Shown: positions 48,440 to 59,935 of the stretch, in pieces
Layout of the letters: each line of letters begins with the position of its first letter
Position numbering within the stretch: the stretch's first letter is position 1
NCBI RefSeq assembly: GCF_000715075.1
Contig: NC_134096.1
Location: forward strand, 64,055,854-64,119,853
DNA: 64,000 nucleotides
DNA from: Nicotiana tabacum
Lineage: Eukaryota > Streptophyta > Magnoliopsida > Solanales > Solanaceae
Reading direction: 5' to 3'
The notes under the pieces: generated by a model
Told to the model about the DNA's origin: nothing
The model's input: only the letters and a program-made list of their open reading frames with translations
Databases searched by the model: none
Made by a program: the position numbers and the translations under genes

Positions 48440-49800
48440 ATGAAACCCTTGTTTCAAATATTTGATTCTCCGCATTCCAATCTTGTATACCATCTTCTCA
48501 AAAGTTGAAGTTGGCAAAGATTTAGTGAACAAATCTGCTGGATTGTCACTTGAACGGATTTGTTACACATCGATGTCACCATTTTTCTGAAGATCATGTG
48601 TGTAGAATAATTTTGGTGAAATGTGCTTCGTTCTATCTCCTTTTATAAATCCTCCCTTTAATTGGGCTATGGATGCAGCATTGTCTTCGTATAAAATTGT
48701 GAATCTTTTGTCACATTCCAAACCACATTTTTCTTGAATAAAATGAATCACTGATCTCAACCATATGCATTACCTACTTGCTTCATGAATAGCTATTATC
48801 TCAGCATGATTTGAAGAAGTAGCAACAATTGATTATTTTGTGGGGTGCCATGATATGACAGTACCTCCACATGTAAATACGTACCCGGTTTGAGATCGAG
48901 CTTTATGGGGATCAGATAAATAACTTGCATTTGCATAACCAACAAGATATGCACTACTTTTGTTAGCATAAAATAAACTCATATCAAGAGTTCCCTTTAA
49001 ATATTGCAAAATATGCTTAATCCTATTCCAATATCTCTGTGTAGGAGAAGAGCTATATCTTGCTAGTAAATTAATAGAAAATATTATGTCAGGCTTTGTA
49101 GCATTAGAAAGATACATAAGTGCACCAATTGTACTGAGATAGGGTGTTTCAGGACTAAGGAGTTCCGCATCCTCTTCTGGAGGTCGGAACGGGTCCTTAT
49201 TCACTTCAAGTGATCGAACAACTATTGGTGTACTCAATGAGTGCGTTTTGTCCATGTAAAAGCGTTTTAAGACCCTTTCTGTATATGCAGATTGATGCAT
49301 AAAGATCTTGTCTGCTAAATGTTCAATTTGCAGTCCAAGACAAAGCTTTGTATTTACAAGATATTTCATCTCAAATTCTTTCTTAAGATATTCAATTGCC
49401 TTTTGGAGCTCTTCAGGAGTTCCAACAAGATTTATGTCATCAATATAAACAACAAGTATAACAAATTCTGATGCCATTTTTTTATAAAAATACATGGACA
49501 AATAACATCATTTATGTAACCCTCTTTCAACAAATATTCACTAAGGTGATTATACCGCATGCGCCCAGATTTCTTTAAATCATACAAAGATCTTTGTAGT
49601 CTGATTGAATACATTTTCCGAGATTTTGAATTTGCTTCAGAATTTTAAATCCTTCAGCGATTTTCATGTAAATCTCATTATCAGGTGACCCATACAGATA
49701 AGCTGTAATAACATCCATCATATGTATTTCAAGCCTTTCACGTAAGGCTAAACTGATGAGATATCGAAATGTTATGGCATCCATAGCGGGTGAATATGTT
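48440..49800 (-). pseudogene. Copia pol: reverse transcriptase (main part) and RNase H
   Basis: Minus strand. RT has DVITAYLYGSPDNEIYM (near 49700), LYDLKKSGRMRYNHLSEYLL (49590 on) and the catalytic VYIDDINLVGT (about 49450) with both Asp. The connection and RNase H follow: SPTQRYWNRIKHILQYLKGT, then GYANASYLSDPHKARSQTGY (about 48945-48885). The RNase H Asp of the usual GYADA is Asn (codon 48929-48931). The C-terminus continues through EDNAASIAQLKGGF and TKHISPKLFYTH. Stops at 48833, 48563 and 49575 and a frameshift near 49785 break it. Order INT-RT confirms Ty1/copia. Confidence 0.9.
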
Positions 49801-50470
49801 TCTCTTCATAATCGACTCCAGGTCGTTGTGAGAATCCTTGTGCGACAAGGCGAGCCTTGTATCTTTCAACGTCATTTTTGTCATTCCTTTTTCGCAAAAA
49901 AATCCATTTATGACCAACTGATTTTATACCAGCAGGTGTTTGGACAACTGGTCCAAAGACCTCTCTTTTAGCCATTGCGTTCAATTCTGATTGAATTGCC
50001 CCTTGCCATTTTGGCCAATCAGATCTTTATCGACATTCTTCGACAGATCGGGGTTCAAAATCCTCACTATCTTACATAATGTTAAGTGCAATATTATAAG
50101 CAAAAATACTATCCACCACTATTTCAAATCGATTTAAATTAATCCAATCACCAGTAGAACTTATTAAAAGATCCTTGCTCACTTGAGTCTTGGGTTCAGT
50201 GATTTCTTCAGGAATCTCAGAACTAATCAAATCTTGGGTCTCTTCGGGGGATCCCTTCATAGTATCGTTTTGATCATTTGTCGATTTTCTTTTTCGAGGA
50301 TTTCGATCCTTAGAACCCAAAGGCCTATCACGCTTCAGGCGTGCTTTAGGTTCATTAGTTCTCATGCTAGTAGATGGTCCTGCTGGGATATCAATTCGTA
50401 TAGGCACATTCTCTGCAGGTATATGTGACTTAGTTATCCTTTTCAAATCAGTAAACGCGTCTGGCATTTG
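49772..50470 (-). pseudogene. Copia pol: linker and start of reverse transcriptase
   Basis: Minus strand. A Lys/Pro-rich linker (ERL-like, 50467-50072, with RNPRKRKSTND) is followed after a stop by WPKWQGAIQSELNAMAKREV, GHKWIFLRKRN and YKARLVAQGFSQRPGVDY, the conserved copia RT N-terminus (about 50010-49810). At YEEKHIHP the frame shifts relative to the downstream MDAITFRYLI. Confidence 0.9.
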
Positions 50471-51382
50471 ATTTACTATATTTTATAAATGGATGATCTT
50501 CTGGACCTCCTGATTACATATAGGGGTACGTGGATCAAAATGAGATAATGATGAAACTTTCCACACAATTTCTCTTTTGATTTCCTTTATCTCTCCCCCT
50601 AATTGTGGAAAATTTATTTCATCAAACCGACAATCTACAAATCGAGCAGTAAATAAATCTCCCGTCAATGGTTCAAGATAGCGAATAATAGAGGGTGATT
50701 CAAACCCAACATATATTCCTAACCTTCTCTGTGGGCCCATCTTACTGCGCTGTGGTGGTGCTACTGGCACATATATAACACATCCAAAAATTTGTAGATG
50801 GGTAATATATGGTTCATGACCAAAAAATAATTGTGACGGAGAGTATTTATTATAATATGTCGGTCTTAGACGGATAAGTGATGTTGTATGCAAGATAGCA
50901 TGGCCCTAAACAGTAGTGGGCAATTTTGTTTTCACAAGTAGTGGTCTTGCTATCAATTGCAGGCGTTTAATAAATGACTCTGCAAGGCCATTTTGAGTAT
51001 GAACATAAGCTACAGAATGTTCAACTTTAATCCCAACTGATAGACATTAATCATCAAAAGCTTGAGATGAGAATTCTCCAGCATTATCAAGGCGAATAGC
51101 CTTTATAGGATAATCTGGGAATTGCTACCTTAATCGAATTATTTGGACTAACAGCTTTGCAAAAGCCAGGTTGCGAGATGATAGTAGGCACACATGAGAC
51201 CATCTTGAAGATGCATCTATTAGGACCATAAAATATCTAAACAGCCCACTTGGTGGGTGAATAGGTCCACATATATCCCCATGTATACGTTCTAAAAAGG
51301 TAGGGGATTCAGTGCTAACCTTCAATGGTGATGGTCTAGTGATCATTTTACCTTGATAACAAGCATCACAAGAAAAATTCAT
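50471..51382 (-). pseudogene. Copia pol: integrase
   Basis: Minus strand. CDACYQGK is the second half of the HHCC zinc-binding motif. The core begins IHGDICGPI with Asp retained, followed by VLIDASSRWSHVCLL, then IRLDNAGEFSS with the second Asp. Stops interrupt at 51125 (AGG TAG CAA), at about 51053 and at about 50907. The C-terminal part 50893-50483 is open and contains HEPYITHLQIFGC, QRRLGIYVGFESPSI and LEPLTGDLFTARF. Confidence 0.9.
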
Positions 51383-51941
51383 TATTTGTAAGAATCTTCA
51401 GGTTCTTTAATGGATGCCCACTCGAATTTTCAGTAAATCGTATCATCATTATTGATCCAGGATGGCCCAAACGGCCATGCCAAAGCACAAAAATATTTGA
51501 ATCGGTAAACTTCTGATTTACGATAGAGTGTGCTTCAATTGTACTAATCTTTGAATAGTATAAGCCAAAATATAAAGTTGTTAACTTTTCTACAATGCAC
51601 TTCTGGCCAGAAATAATTTTTGTAATACAAAAATATTCCATATTCATTTCATCTATCGTCTTAACATGATACCCATTTCGGCGGATATCTATAAAACTCA
51701 ACAAGTTTCTTCGGGACTTGGAGGAGAATAATGCATTGTCTATTATAAATTTTGTTCCCTTAGATAGAAATATAATAGCTCTTCCAGAGCCTTTAATCAA
51801 ACTTATATTACCAGAAATTGTTGAAATATTTGCTTTTTTCTTATGCAAATAAGAAAAGTATTTCTGATTCTTGAATATGGCATGAGTTGTTCCACTATTA
51901 ATTACACAAATATCTTCATGATTGGTCTTTGATCCAAACAT
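51366..51941 (-). pseudogene. Copia pol: protease (dead) and GAG-pre-integrase
   Basis: Minus strand, open for 191 codons. The aspartic protease motif DSGTTH reads NSGTTH: codon 15 at 51897-51899 is AAT, so the catalytic Asp is Asn. The GAG-pre-integrase signature LWHGRLGHPGSIMM follows near 51480, giving the His pair of the integrase zinc motif. The frame overlaps the start of the integrase frame by 17 bases in another phase, so a frameshift is present. Confidence 0.9.
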
Positions 51942-52082
51942 AATTTAAGAATTATTCATATTCTTCAAAATAACATAAATAAAATATATTACAGTAAACA
52001 TCATTATCAAAGCATAACTTTTATTTATGTACAACAACTGCATAACCATACTATCTATTACAAACAACCAGAATTAAAATAT

Positions 52083-53093
52083 TTACATTTTTACAAATTC
52101 ACCACCGATCATATGACTTATTTCTCCTTCTGGGGGTGTAAAGTAATCAGCTACATCCAAATACATGAAGTCTAAATTATCTTCAGAAATAAAATTTGCT
52201 TCAGCATTTTTCTCTGCCTTCTTCAGGGAGGCTTGATAAAGCTCAACCAGGTGCTTTGGCGTACGACAGGTACGTGACCAGTGCATTTTTCCTCCACATC
52301 TATAGCATGCATTTTCTAGCTTTACTGCTTGCACCGCTTCATGCTTTTGTTCCTTCATTTTTCATTGTTGGTGGTGAGGAGGGTTCTTTGGTGCATTATT
52401 ATTACCGTGATTAGAGTTTCTTTCCCTACCACGGCCATGACCATGACTGGGGCCAAGACCTCTTCCACGCTTAGCTTGGTGGAAGTTTGTCTCATTCACT
52501 TCAGGGAATGGACAAGAACCAGTTGGTCGGCTTTCATGGTTTTTCATTAATAGCCCATTATGTTTCTCGGCTACAAGAAGATGTGAGATACGTTCAGAAT
52601 ACTTTTTGAATCCCATCTCTTGATATTGATGCTGTAGGAGCATATTCGAGGCATGAAAAGTGGTGAAAGTTTTCTCCAAAATATCATGATCAGTAATATT
52701 ATCACCGCATAATTTTAATTGGAAAATAATTCTGAACATAGAAGAGTTATACTCACTGATAGATTTAAAATCTTACAGCCTTAAATGAGTCTAATCATAT
52801 CGTGCCTGTGGAAGAACGACCATCTTCAGGTGGTCATATCTATCTTTCAAATTATTCCACAGTATGACTGGATCTTTAACAATAAGATATTCCATTTTTA
52901 GGCCCTCATCAAGGTGATGGCGTAGGAATATCATTGCTTTGGCACGGTCTTGGTTTGATGCCTGATTTTTGTCCTTGATGGTGTCTGCCAGACCCATCGC
53001 ATCAAGATGAATTTCGGCATCAAGCACTCAAGACATGTAGCTTTTTTCCGATATATCCAGGGCTATAAATTCAAGTTTAGAAAGATTTGACAT
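52083..53093 (-). pseudogene. Copia gag pseudogene
   Basis: Minus strand. The likely start is ATG at 53093 (MSNLSKLEFIALDIS), with an in-frame TGA at about 53030 where the family has Trp (MS*VLDAEIHLD). The domain continues VILWNNLKDRYDHLK, then more stops at about 52791 and 52762 (TGG to TGA and CAA to TAA types). MFRIIFQLKLCGDNITDHD and FTTFHASNMLLQHQY follow. The CCHC knuckle CYRCGGKMHWSRTC is intact near 52300. The protein ends FVKM at 52083. It is the RNA-binding coat protein of the element and cannot be made whole. Confidence 0.9.
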
Positions 53094-53171
53094 TATTTAG
53101 AAAAAAAAAATTCGTACCTCTGATACTTTCAAAGTATTTGCTCGAGATGGCAGAGTCTCGTGCTGATAAAG

Positions 53172-53646
53172 TGTTATAAATAAAGACTCTAAAAGTAAAG
53201 ACAAGTACAAAGAGAAACTGATATATTATTCAAACTCCAAACTTATGTTCATAAGGAACTGAAAACTCCTCTATTTATAGAAAAAAGGAAGAAGCTACGG
53301 GGCTTTTCAGGAAGCAGCTGCAAGGCTTTACTTTAGCTGCTTGTAAGTTGCCTGCATGAGCTGCTTGCAACCTTCCTGTTTAATAAGAAGCTGCTGAAAA
53401 TCATTTCATTGAGTTGCTTGCAACCTGCCTGCATCAGCTGCTTGTAAGTTGTCTGCATGAGCTGCTTGCAACCTGCATGTTTAATAAAAAGCTGCTGTAA
53501 ATAATTTCATTGAGTTGCTTGCAACCTGCCTACATTAGCTGCTTGTAGATAAACTTCAACAGAGTACTAAATGGATAATCTTCTTCAGGAAGAATACCTA
53601 TAGCAGAATAATGAATGGACATCCACAATATAATATTTTCATAACA
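53172..53646 (-). mobile_element. 5' LTR of the Ty1/copia element
   Basis: 475 bp, pair of 47756-48229. It is followed on the plus strand by TATAT (53647-53651), matching the left flank, so the element 47756-53646 is a complete single insertion. It contains the same internal tandem duplication (about 53335-53545). Confidence 0.95.
53271..53280 (-). promoter_or_regulatory. TATA box in the copia 5' LTR
   Basis: CTATAAATAG followed by AGGAG on the minus strand, with the same sequence at 47854-47863 in the other LTR. It is a strong consensus plant TATA box in the expected place for U3. Confidence 0.75.
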
Positions 53647-53850
53647 TATATTATGTTACTTTCTTTCCAAAGTTCACTTTTTGAATCATTTTTAAGATTC
53701 AAAGAATAAAGATCATTTCAATGAATCTTGGCTAGGATGTCAGTATCAATACTGTGCATGAGTCAATAGAACTTTTCGTACAGAAGCTGTTAGAAATTAG
53801 AATATATGGTGGTGATGTTGGTGATAGTGGTGGTGATGGAGAGGGGAGGA

Positions 53851-54097
53851 GGTGCTAGTGGTGGAAGAAGCGGAGGGAAGGGGTAAAATGGGTTGGGGTT
53901 GGTGAGGTGGCATACCACGTGGTGTCCACCTCATCAAAATGACAGTGCCATGTGGGATAAAGTGTCCACCTTGGACAATCCTAACGGAGGAAGGGTAAAT
54001 TTTAAACCATTTAGCTAACATTAGGTTTTTTTTGTACTAAATGTATTACAGAGGGTAAATCTGATGCTTTTTACACAGTAGAAAGGTATATTTGACC
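53851..54097 (-). repeat. Right inverted repeat of the foldback/MULE-like element
   Basis: Reverse complement of 47199-47421 with about 25 extra bases. It ends at TTTGACC. Beyond it AGTTTAAGCGGTTGGGTGAG resembles the sequence left of the other repeat (GGCTATTTTAAGTTGAG), hinting that the element sits inside an older MITE. Confidence 0.75.
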
Positions 54098-54340
54098 ATT
54101 TTTTCTTTTTAGTTTAAGCGGTTGGGTGAGCGGCTATTTGACTTAATTCTTCAAAAATAGATGAAGGGCTAGCTTGCCCTAGCCTCCCCCCCACCCCCAC
54201 CCCCCGCGGCCCCATTAAGGCTAGATTGAACTAGTTATTTTAAGGCCCTTCTGAAAGTGGAGCCGACCTACTCTAGCCAATCAAATTTCATGGCACGTGA
54301 GGCCTGAACTAGCCCGAGACTACCCATTTTGACAGCTCTA

Positions 54341-54565
54341 TCTTGAGATACCTTACTTGTAGAAGTATATATGAAATAACTTGAGGTCAGATTCCTTTTA
54401 GTTTCCGTTTTTCATCTCTATTCTTTTTTGTATACCTATGGGTTCCGGGCTCGATATTTTCATATCATCCCACTTTATTTATTTTTTTGTTTTTGTTATT
54501 TTTTATCCTTTGCTTTTTTCTTTCTTTTTTAATTTATTTTTTCACTTTTTTAGTTGGTTTGTTTT
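54341..54565. other. T-rich spacer, nothing recognised
   Basis: Mostly poly-T with interruptions. No gene or repeat unit is evident. Confidence 0.5.
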
Positions 54566-56559
54566 TGTAATACCCCCGATATTTTAAATGAGGACAAATG
54601 GGGAATTTAGTTAATAATTTATGTTTAAAGGAAAAAAAGAAGAAGAAAGGAACTAACTAATAAAACAAAAGAAAAGGGGAAAGGGTTAGGAATTTAAGAC
54701 AAAAGGGTCGAAGCCCATAACAAAAAATCTGGCCCAACACTTTTAAAAGGGTTAGGGGAAGGGGACGAAGCAGAAGCTTCAGAAACGAAAAAATACAAAA
54801 GCAGAGAAGGAAAGAAAGAGAAAAGAAGAAAAGAGAGGAAGAAGAAGAAAGCCTTGGACAAAGGCTTTAAGAAGAACTGGGGGTTGAAATTAAAAATATA
54901 AAGTTCTCCTTTGGCTTAAGAGGTTAACCTTCTTCTTATCAGTTGAATTATTTCATTATATCTACGCGATTTCATGTCGTACAAAAGAATTCAATATCAG
55001 TTTTTTGGTTAATAAGCAAATACTATGGACAGTAAGGCTATATAGGTTTGCTTTAAGTACTGATAGGTCTAATTTTGGAGAAATAAAGTATACTAAATAG
55101 TTTGAAATTTTTAGATTTTGGACTAGTTCTATGAGTAAATATAAATCCACAAATTAAGACTCAAACATGAACCTGGTGATTGGGTATTCTAAATTAGCTA
55201 TGAATTAGCCTAAACAAGGAAATTAACATGAGATCGATATTATGTAATTATAGATTGATTGGAGGAATTTATACGAATTGCTCGAGGTGAAGCATTTGGT
55301 ATTTCGGCAAGAGTACTGTGAGTAGTAATCTTACCGCAATTTATATTTTCATAAATTGCATGATTTAAACATGATTTTTAATATGAATATGTTACCGATT
55401 ATTTGAGTTGCATGTGGGACAAGTCTTTTACTCGATATGATACCGAAATAGTTATTTGAGATGATTACCATTGTTTTAAATATTTCTGTTGTCACTAGAT
55501 CTGTTTTACCGTTACTTGAATATACTGTTATCGAAATGAAATTATATGATTTGATAAGAACCGAAATGCCCTATATTATTTTAAAATATTTTTTACGAGT
55601 ATTTACGGATTACAGAGACAAGTATAAATGGGAGTAGACATTGAAGGATCTCGTAGCTAACGGCGGGTTCGTTAGACCTGGTGCACCTTGTAATTACAGA
55701 TTAACATTACAACCCTCACTAGTGGGAAGGTATAACTAGCATACCGTTACTGATTTCTCTCGAGTAGGGACTACCATTATATTTGACTTCTTGCGAAGAA
55801 GTCCACAGTTATACCGATTACATGATATGTTCATTGAAACCTCCCAAATGTGAATATTGATATTATACAGTGGTTACCGAGCTTATTACTGAATTATTAA
55901 TTGTATTATACTACAAGAAAAATATGATGAGATTGAAAATTATTTATTGTTTCTGAAAGGGCATTTTTATGTTATTTTTGTTTGACATACTAACATGTTT
56001 TCTGATTTGTCCCTAATAAAAACGGTTGTGGTTAAGTATTATTACTCAGTGAGCTAGCGACTCATTCCCTGCTAATTTTATTTTACAGAGACAGTAGTTG
56101 ACGCGGGCGAGGATTTCGTTAATTAGAGCGCACAGGTTGATAGTTCTTGGTGAGCCTCGCACTTGTTCGCGTGGGCAGAGATTTTCTTTATTGTTATGGT
56201 CTTTTCTTTGAACTTTTAGAGTCGCTCCATAGTCATTCTTTTAGTGTCTTGAGTATTCTTTCGTTATTATAGACTTATGATGAGTATTGCATTTTCTTAT
56301 CGAAATTAGAGATAAATTAGTATTTTTGGTTGTTAGTGGGTTGATTAGTAATAGTAAAAACTTATTTTGGTTAATTGATAAGTTGTCGATTGTTTGGTTT
56401 GATATTAGGATGGTTGGTTGTTGATTTTGAGATAGGAAAATTTTTGGATAGTCCAAAAATAGGGGAAACGTTGTTTGATTTTCTGTAAAATACTGATAAG
56501 GCTTACTTGAGAGCATTTTCTCCTAAGCGTCGGTCATAATCCTAAATTGGGTCGTGACA
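54566..56559 (+). mobile_element. 5' LTR of gypsy element G1
   Basis: Begins TGTAATACCCC and ends GGGTCGTGACA, 1,994 bp. It matches 61489-62614. It belongs to a different subfamily from T1/T2/N1/N2: it has an A/G-rich tract (about 54618-54870), lacks the CpG-rich array and lacks the CCTCGTCAC block. Confidence 0.9.
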
Positions 56560-56563
56560 AAGT

Positions 56564-56575
56564 TGGTATCAGAGC
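56564..56575 (+). other. Primer-binding site of G1
   Basis: TGGTATCAGAGC lies four bases after the LTR end at 56559. Confidence 0.9.
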
Positions 56576-56753
56576 TTAGGCCTTAACTCCCGAGTCATGG
56601 AGCAATGTTTAGTAGAGTCTTGTCCATGGGTATGTAGGCGTCCATACTTATGATCTTGAGGCTACTGAACATCTAGGAATGTTTTCCCTTCTTTCATTCT
56701 TGATCATGCGTTGAGATAACTTGATATTTGACTCTGGAGTATTTCTTTCGCAG

Positions 56754-57924
56754 ATGGCTAGGACACGCACACCCTCATATGCTGGACGTGGTACTAACCG
56801 GGGTGGCGGTCAAGTTGGGGTTCATCAAACTAGAAGACAGGTTGCTCCTCAACCTGAAGTTGGGAACATGGGTTAACCCCAAGCTGTTATGCCAGATCAA
56901 GTGCAAGGGCAGGGAGTTCAGGACGCTCCACCACCAGTGCCAATTAGAGGCATTGATTCCTACTTAGGGTGGAAGTTTAGCTCCTCAGGCTACTTTACAG
57001 ACACAAGCAAATGTACAGACTCGGACTTTCAGGAATAAGGAAGTATCCCTACAAGAGTTCCTGAAATTGAAATCACCAAAATTCACAGGTTCTGATAATT
57101 CGGCAGATCCTCAAAGTTTCTTGGATGGGACACTCAAGGCATTACGTGCTCTTGGATGTTCTAGTGAGAGAGCCGTGGAGCTCGCAGCATACAAACTAGA
57201 GGATATGGCTAACACATGGTACGCAACTATATTGCTAGGAAAGCCAGCAGGAGCAGCACCACTGACATGGGACAAATTCACTAAATTGTTCATGAATCAT
57301 TTTATTCCGGACAACCTGATGCAAAAATATGCTAGAGACTTTGAGAGATTGGTTCAGACCCCAGATATGGATGTGTCAACATATAACACCAAGTTTTGTA
57401 AGCTGGCTTGATATGCCCCTTACTTAGTGCCTACCGAAGAAGCTCGAGTTCAGAGATTTGTTGATGGATTGGTTGGTCGTCTATACACTGCAGTAGCCCC
57501 ACAAATGAGTACTCTATCAAACCTTGATGTAGTCGACCTTTCTAGAAATATTGAAACCAAGGGACTTGAGGAGCGTACGGCTAGTGATTTACGTAAGAAG
57601 GCCAAGACAGGAGGGCCTTTCAGTGGCGATTTTAGTGAAAATCAAAGAGCAGGAAATCAGGGACAACAACAACAGGGTTCTCAGACAGGGACACAGTTGT
57701 CTTCACAGTCCACATACAGGCCACATTACAGACAGGGTACTAGGGGACCATCATCACCTAGACATCGTAATTCTGAGAAGATATCTGCCTCTACTTCAGT
57801 CTGCCATACCCGTGGTAAATCACATTTGGGCCAATGTCGTGTTCTAATGGGAGAATGCTTTCGGTGTGGCCAGTTGGGACATCACTTGAGGGATTGCCCT
57901 CAGCCTTCGAGAAATTTCAACTAG
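56754..57924 (+). pseudogene. G1 gag pseudogene
   Basis: The ATG at 56754 follows TTTCTTTCGCAG. The first frame (MARTRTPSYAGRGTNRGGG) stops at about 56873. Gag then continues in another phase from about 56990: FLKLKSPKFTGSDNSADPQS (57061 on), LEDMANTWYATIL, WDKFTKLFMNHFIP and FERLVQTPDMDV. After a stop at 57409 (CGA to TGA type) it reads EEARVQRFVDGL and ends with a CCHC knuckle CFRCGQLGHHLRDC (about 57858-57899). A stop at 57922 closes the frame. The domain order is as in T1/T2 gag. Confidence 0.9.
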
Positions 57925-59935
57925 GCTTCTATTCAGTCAGCTTCACCTACTCAGACTACTCGTAATACTTCAGGTGCTACGGGTACAGGAAATAGAGGTC
58001 GAGATGCCGGAGACTGTGCTACTGTGAATCAAGGACAAGGGAATGCTGGTAGAGGTCATGCGAGAGTTTTTGCATTTACTAGACAGGATGCTCAGGCCTC
58101 GAATGCTGTGGTTACATGTATTCTTTCTGTCTGTTCATTTGATGCAGTTGCGTTGATTGATCCGGGATCTACTCACTCATATGTGTCCTCGTACTTTGCT
58201 TTGAGTTTTAGTAGATAGCCTGAGCTATTGAATGATCTTTTTCTAGTTGCTACTCCTGTTGGAGAGTCTCTATTAGTTGAATACGTGTATCGTGCTTGCC
58301 ATATTCAGGTTGAGTATAGAGATACTCTAGATGACCTTATTGTACTTGATATGATTGACTTTGACATGCTGATGGGAATGGATTGGTTATCTTCTTGCTA
58401 TGCTATCGTCGATTGTCATGCAAAGATGGTCAAGTTTGAGATACCAAACGAACCCAGTTTTGTTCTAAAAGGGGGTCAGGTTCCAGATATTTGCAAAGTT
58501 GTATCTTTTATGAAAGCTTAACAACTTCTGAAGAAAGGTTGCTTGGGTATCTTAACTATTATGAATGACACAAGAAAGGAAACAATTAGTATAGAAAATG
58601 TACCAATAGTGAGAGAATTTTCTGATGTATTTCTTAAGGATTTACCAGGATTGTCTCCAGTACAAGAAATAGATTTTGGTATTGATTTGCCACTTGACAC
58701 ACAGCCCATATCATTACCTCCATATTGGATGGCACCGGCAGAGTTGAAGGAGCTAAAATAACAACTGCGGGATTTGTTAGACAAGGGTTTTATCAGACCA
58801 AGTGCATCTCCATGGGGTGCACCAGTACTGTTCGTAAAGAAGAATGATGGATCCCTGAGAATGTGCATTGACTACAGGCAGTTGAACAAGATAACAATAC
58901 GCAATAAATATCTTTTGCGTCGTATAGATGACATGTTTGATCAGTTACAAGGAGATGCCCACTTTTCAAAGATTGACCTCCGTTCTGGTTATCATCAACT
59001 TAGAATCAAAGATGAAGATATTTCTAAGACTGCTTTCAGAACTCGATACGAGCACTATGAGTTTCTTGTGATGCCTTTCGGACTGACTAATGCTCCAGCT
59101 GCATTCATGGATTTAATGAATAGGGTGTTCAAGCAGTTTTTGGATAGATTTGTAATAGTATTTATTGATGATATCCTGATATATTATTGTAGCCAAGGAG
59201 AACACGAGGATCATCTCAGGACTGTGTTGCAGACATTTTGAGAACATCGGCTTTATGCTAAGTTCTTGAAGTGTGAATTCTAGCTAGACTCGGTAGCATT
59301 TTTGGGGCATGTTGTATCCAAAGATGGAATTATGGTAGATTCTAAGAAGACTGAAGCTGTGCAGAAATGGCCAGACCTAATTCTCCTACAGAGATTCGCA
59401 GCTTTTTAGGCTTACCAGACTATTACGGGCGTTTTCTGCAGGATTTCTCCAGAATAGCAGCGCCTTTGACCAAGCTAACACAGCAGAGCTTTCAAAAACT
59501 CAAAACATGTTTGACAACTGCACCAATATTAACCTTACCATCAGGTTTTGGAGGATTTACAGTATTCTGTGAGGCCTCGAGGGTGGGATTAGGATGTGTT
59601 CTCATGCAAAATAGTCGTGTTATAGCTTATGCTTCGAGACAATTGAAAAAGCACGAGCAAAACTATCCTACACATGATTTGGAGATGGCTGCAGTGGTAT
59701 TTGCTCTAACAATTTGGAGGCATTACCTATACGGTGAGACTTGTGAGATTTATACTGACCATAAAAGTCTGAAGTATATCTTTCAGCAGAGAGATCTAAA
59801 TCTTTGGCAGCGTCAATGGATGGAACTACTCAAGGACTATGACTGTTCTATTTTGTATCATCCTGGAAAAGCCAATGTGGTGGCTGATGCATTAAGTAGA
59901 AAGTCTATGGGGAGTTTGGCACATACAGCTCCTAC
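57925..59935 (+). pseudogene. G1 pol: protease, reverse transcriptase, RNase H
   Basis: Protease LIDPGSTHSYVSS lies near 58155. RT has [35 protein letters not shown] and an intact catalytic FIDDILIY (about 59162). RNase H has [14 protein letters not shown] with Glu (codon 59571-59573) where T1 and T2 have Asp, then [12 protein letters not shown] and [15 protein letters not shown]. About 13-14 residues between LTQ and SFQKL (GAPFRW... in T1/T2) are deleted near 59482. Stops occur at 58216, 58519, 58759, 59239 and 59281, with a frameshift between 59281 and 59367. Confidence 0.9.

Larger units (their letters stand above)
46431..54340. mobile_element. Possible outer hAT-like element carrying nested insertions
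   Basis: TAGGGGTGACAAA at 46431 and TTTTGACAGCTCTA ending at 54340 form imperfect terminal inverted repeats of the kind seen in plant hAT elements. Both subterminal regions hold gggCC/aGCCCG-rich words. The 8-bp flanks (ACTGCATC and TCTTGAGA) do not match, so the call is weak. If right, this element was later invaded by the inverted-repeat element and the copia copy. Confidence 0.35.
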
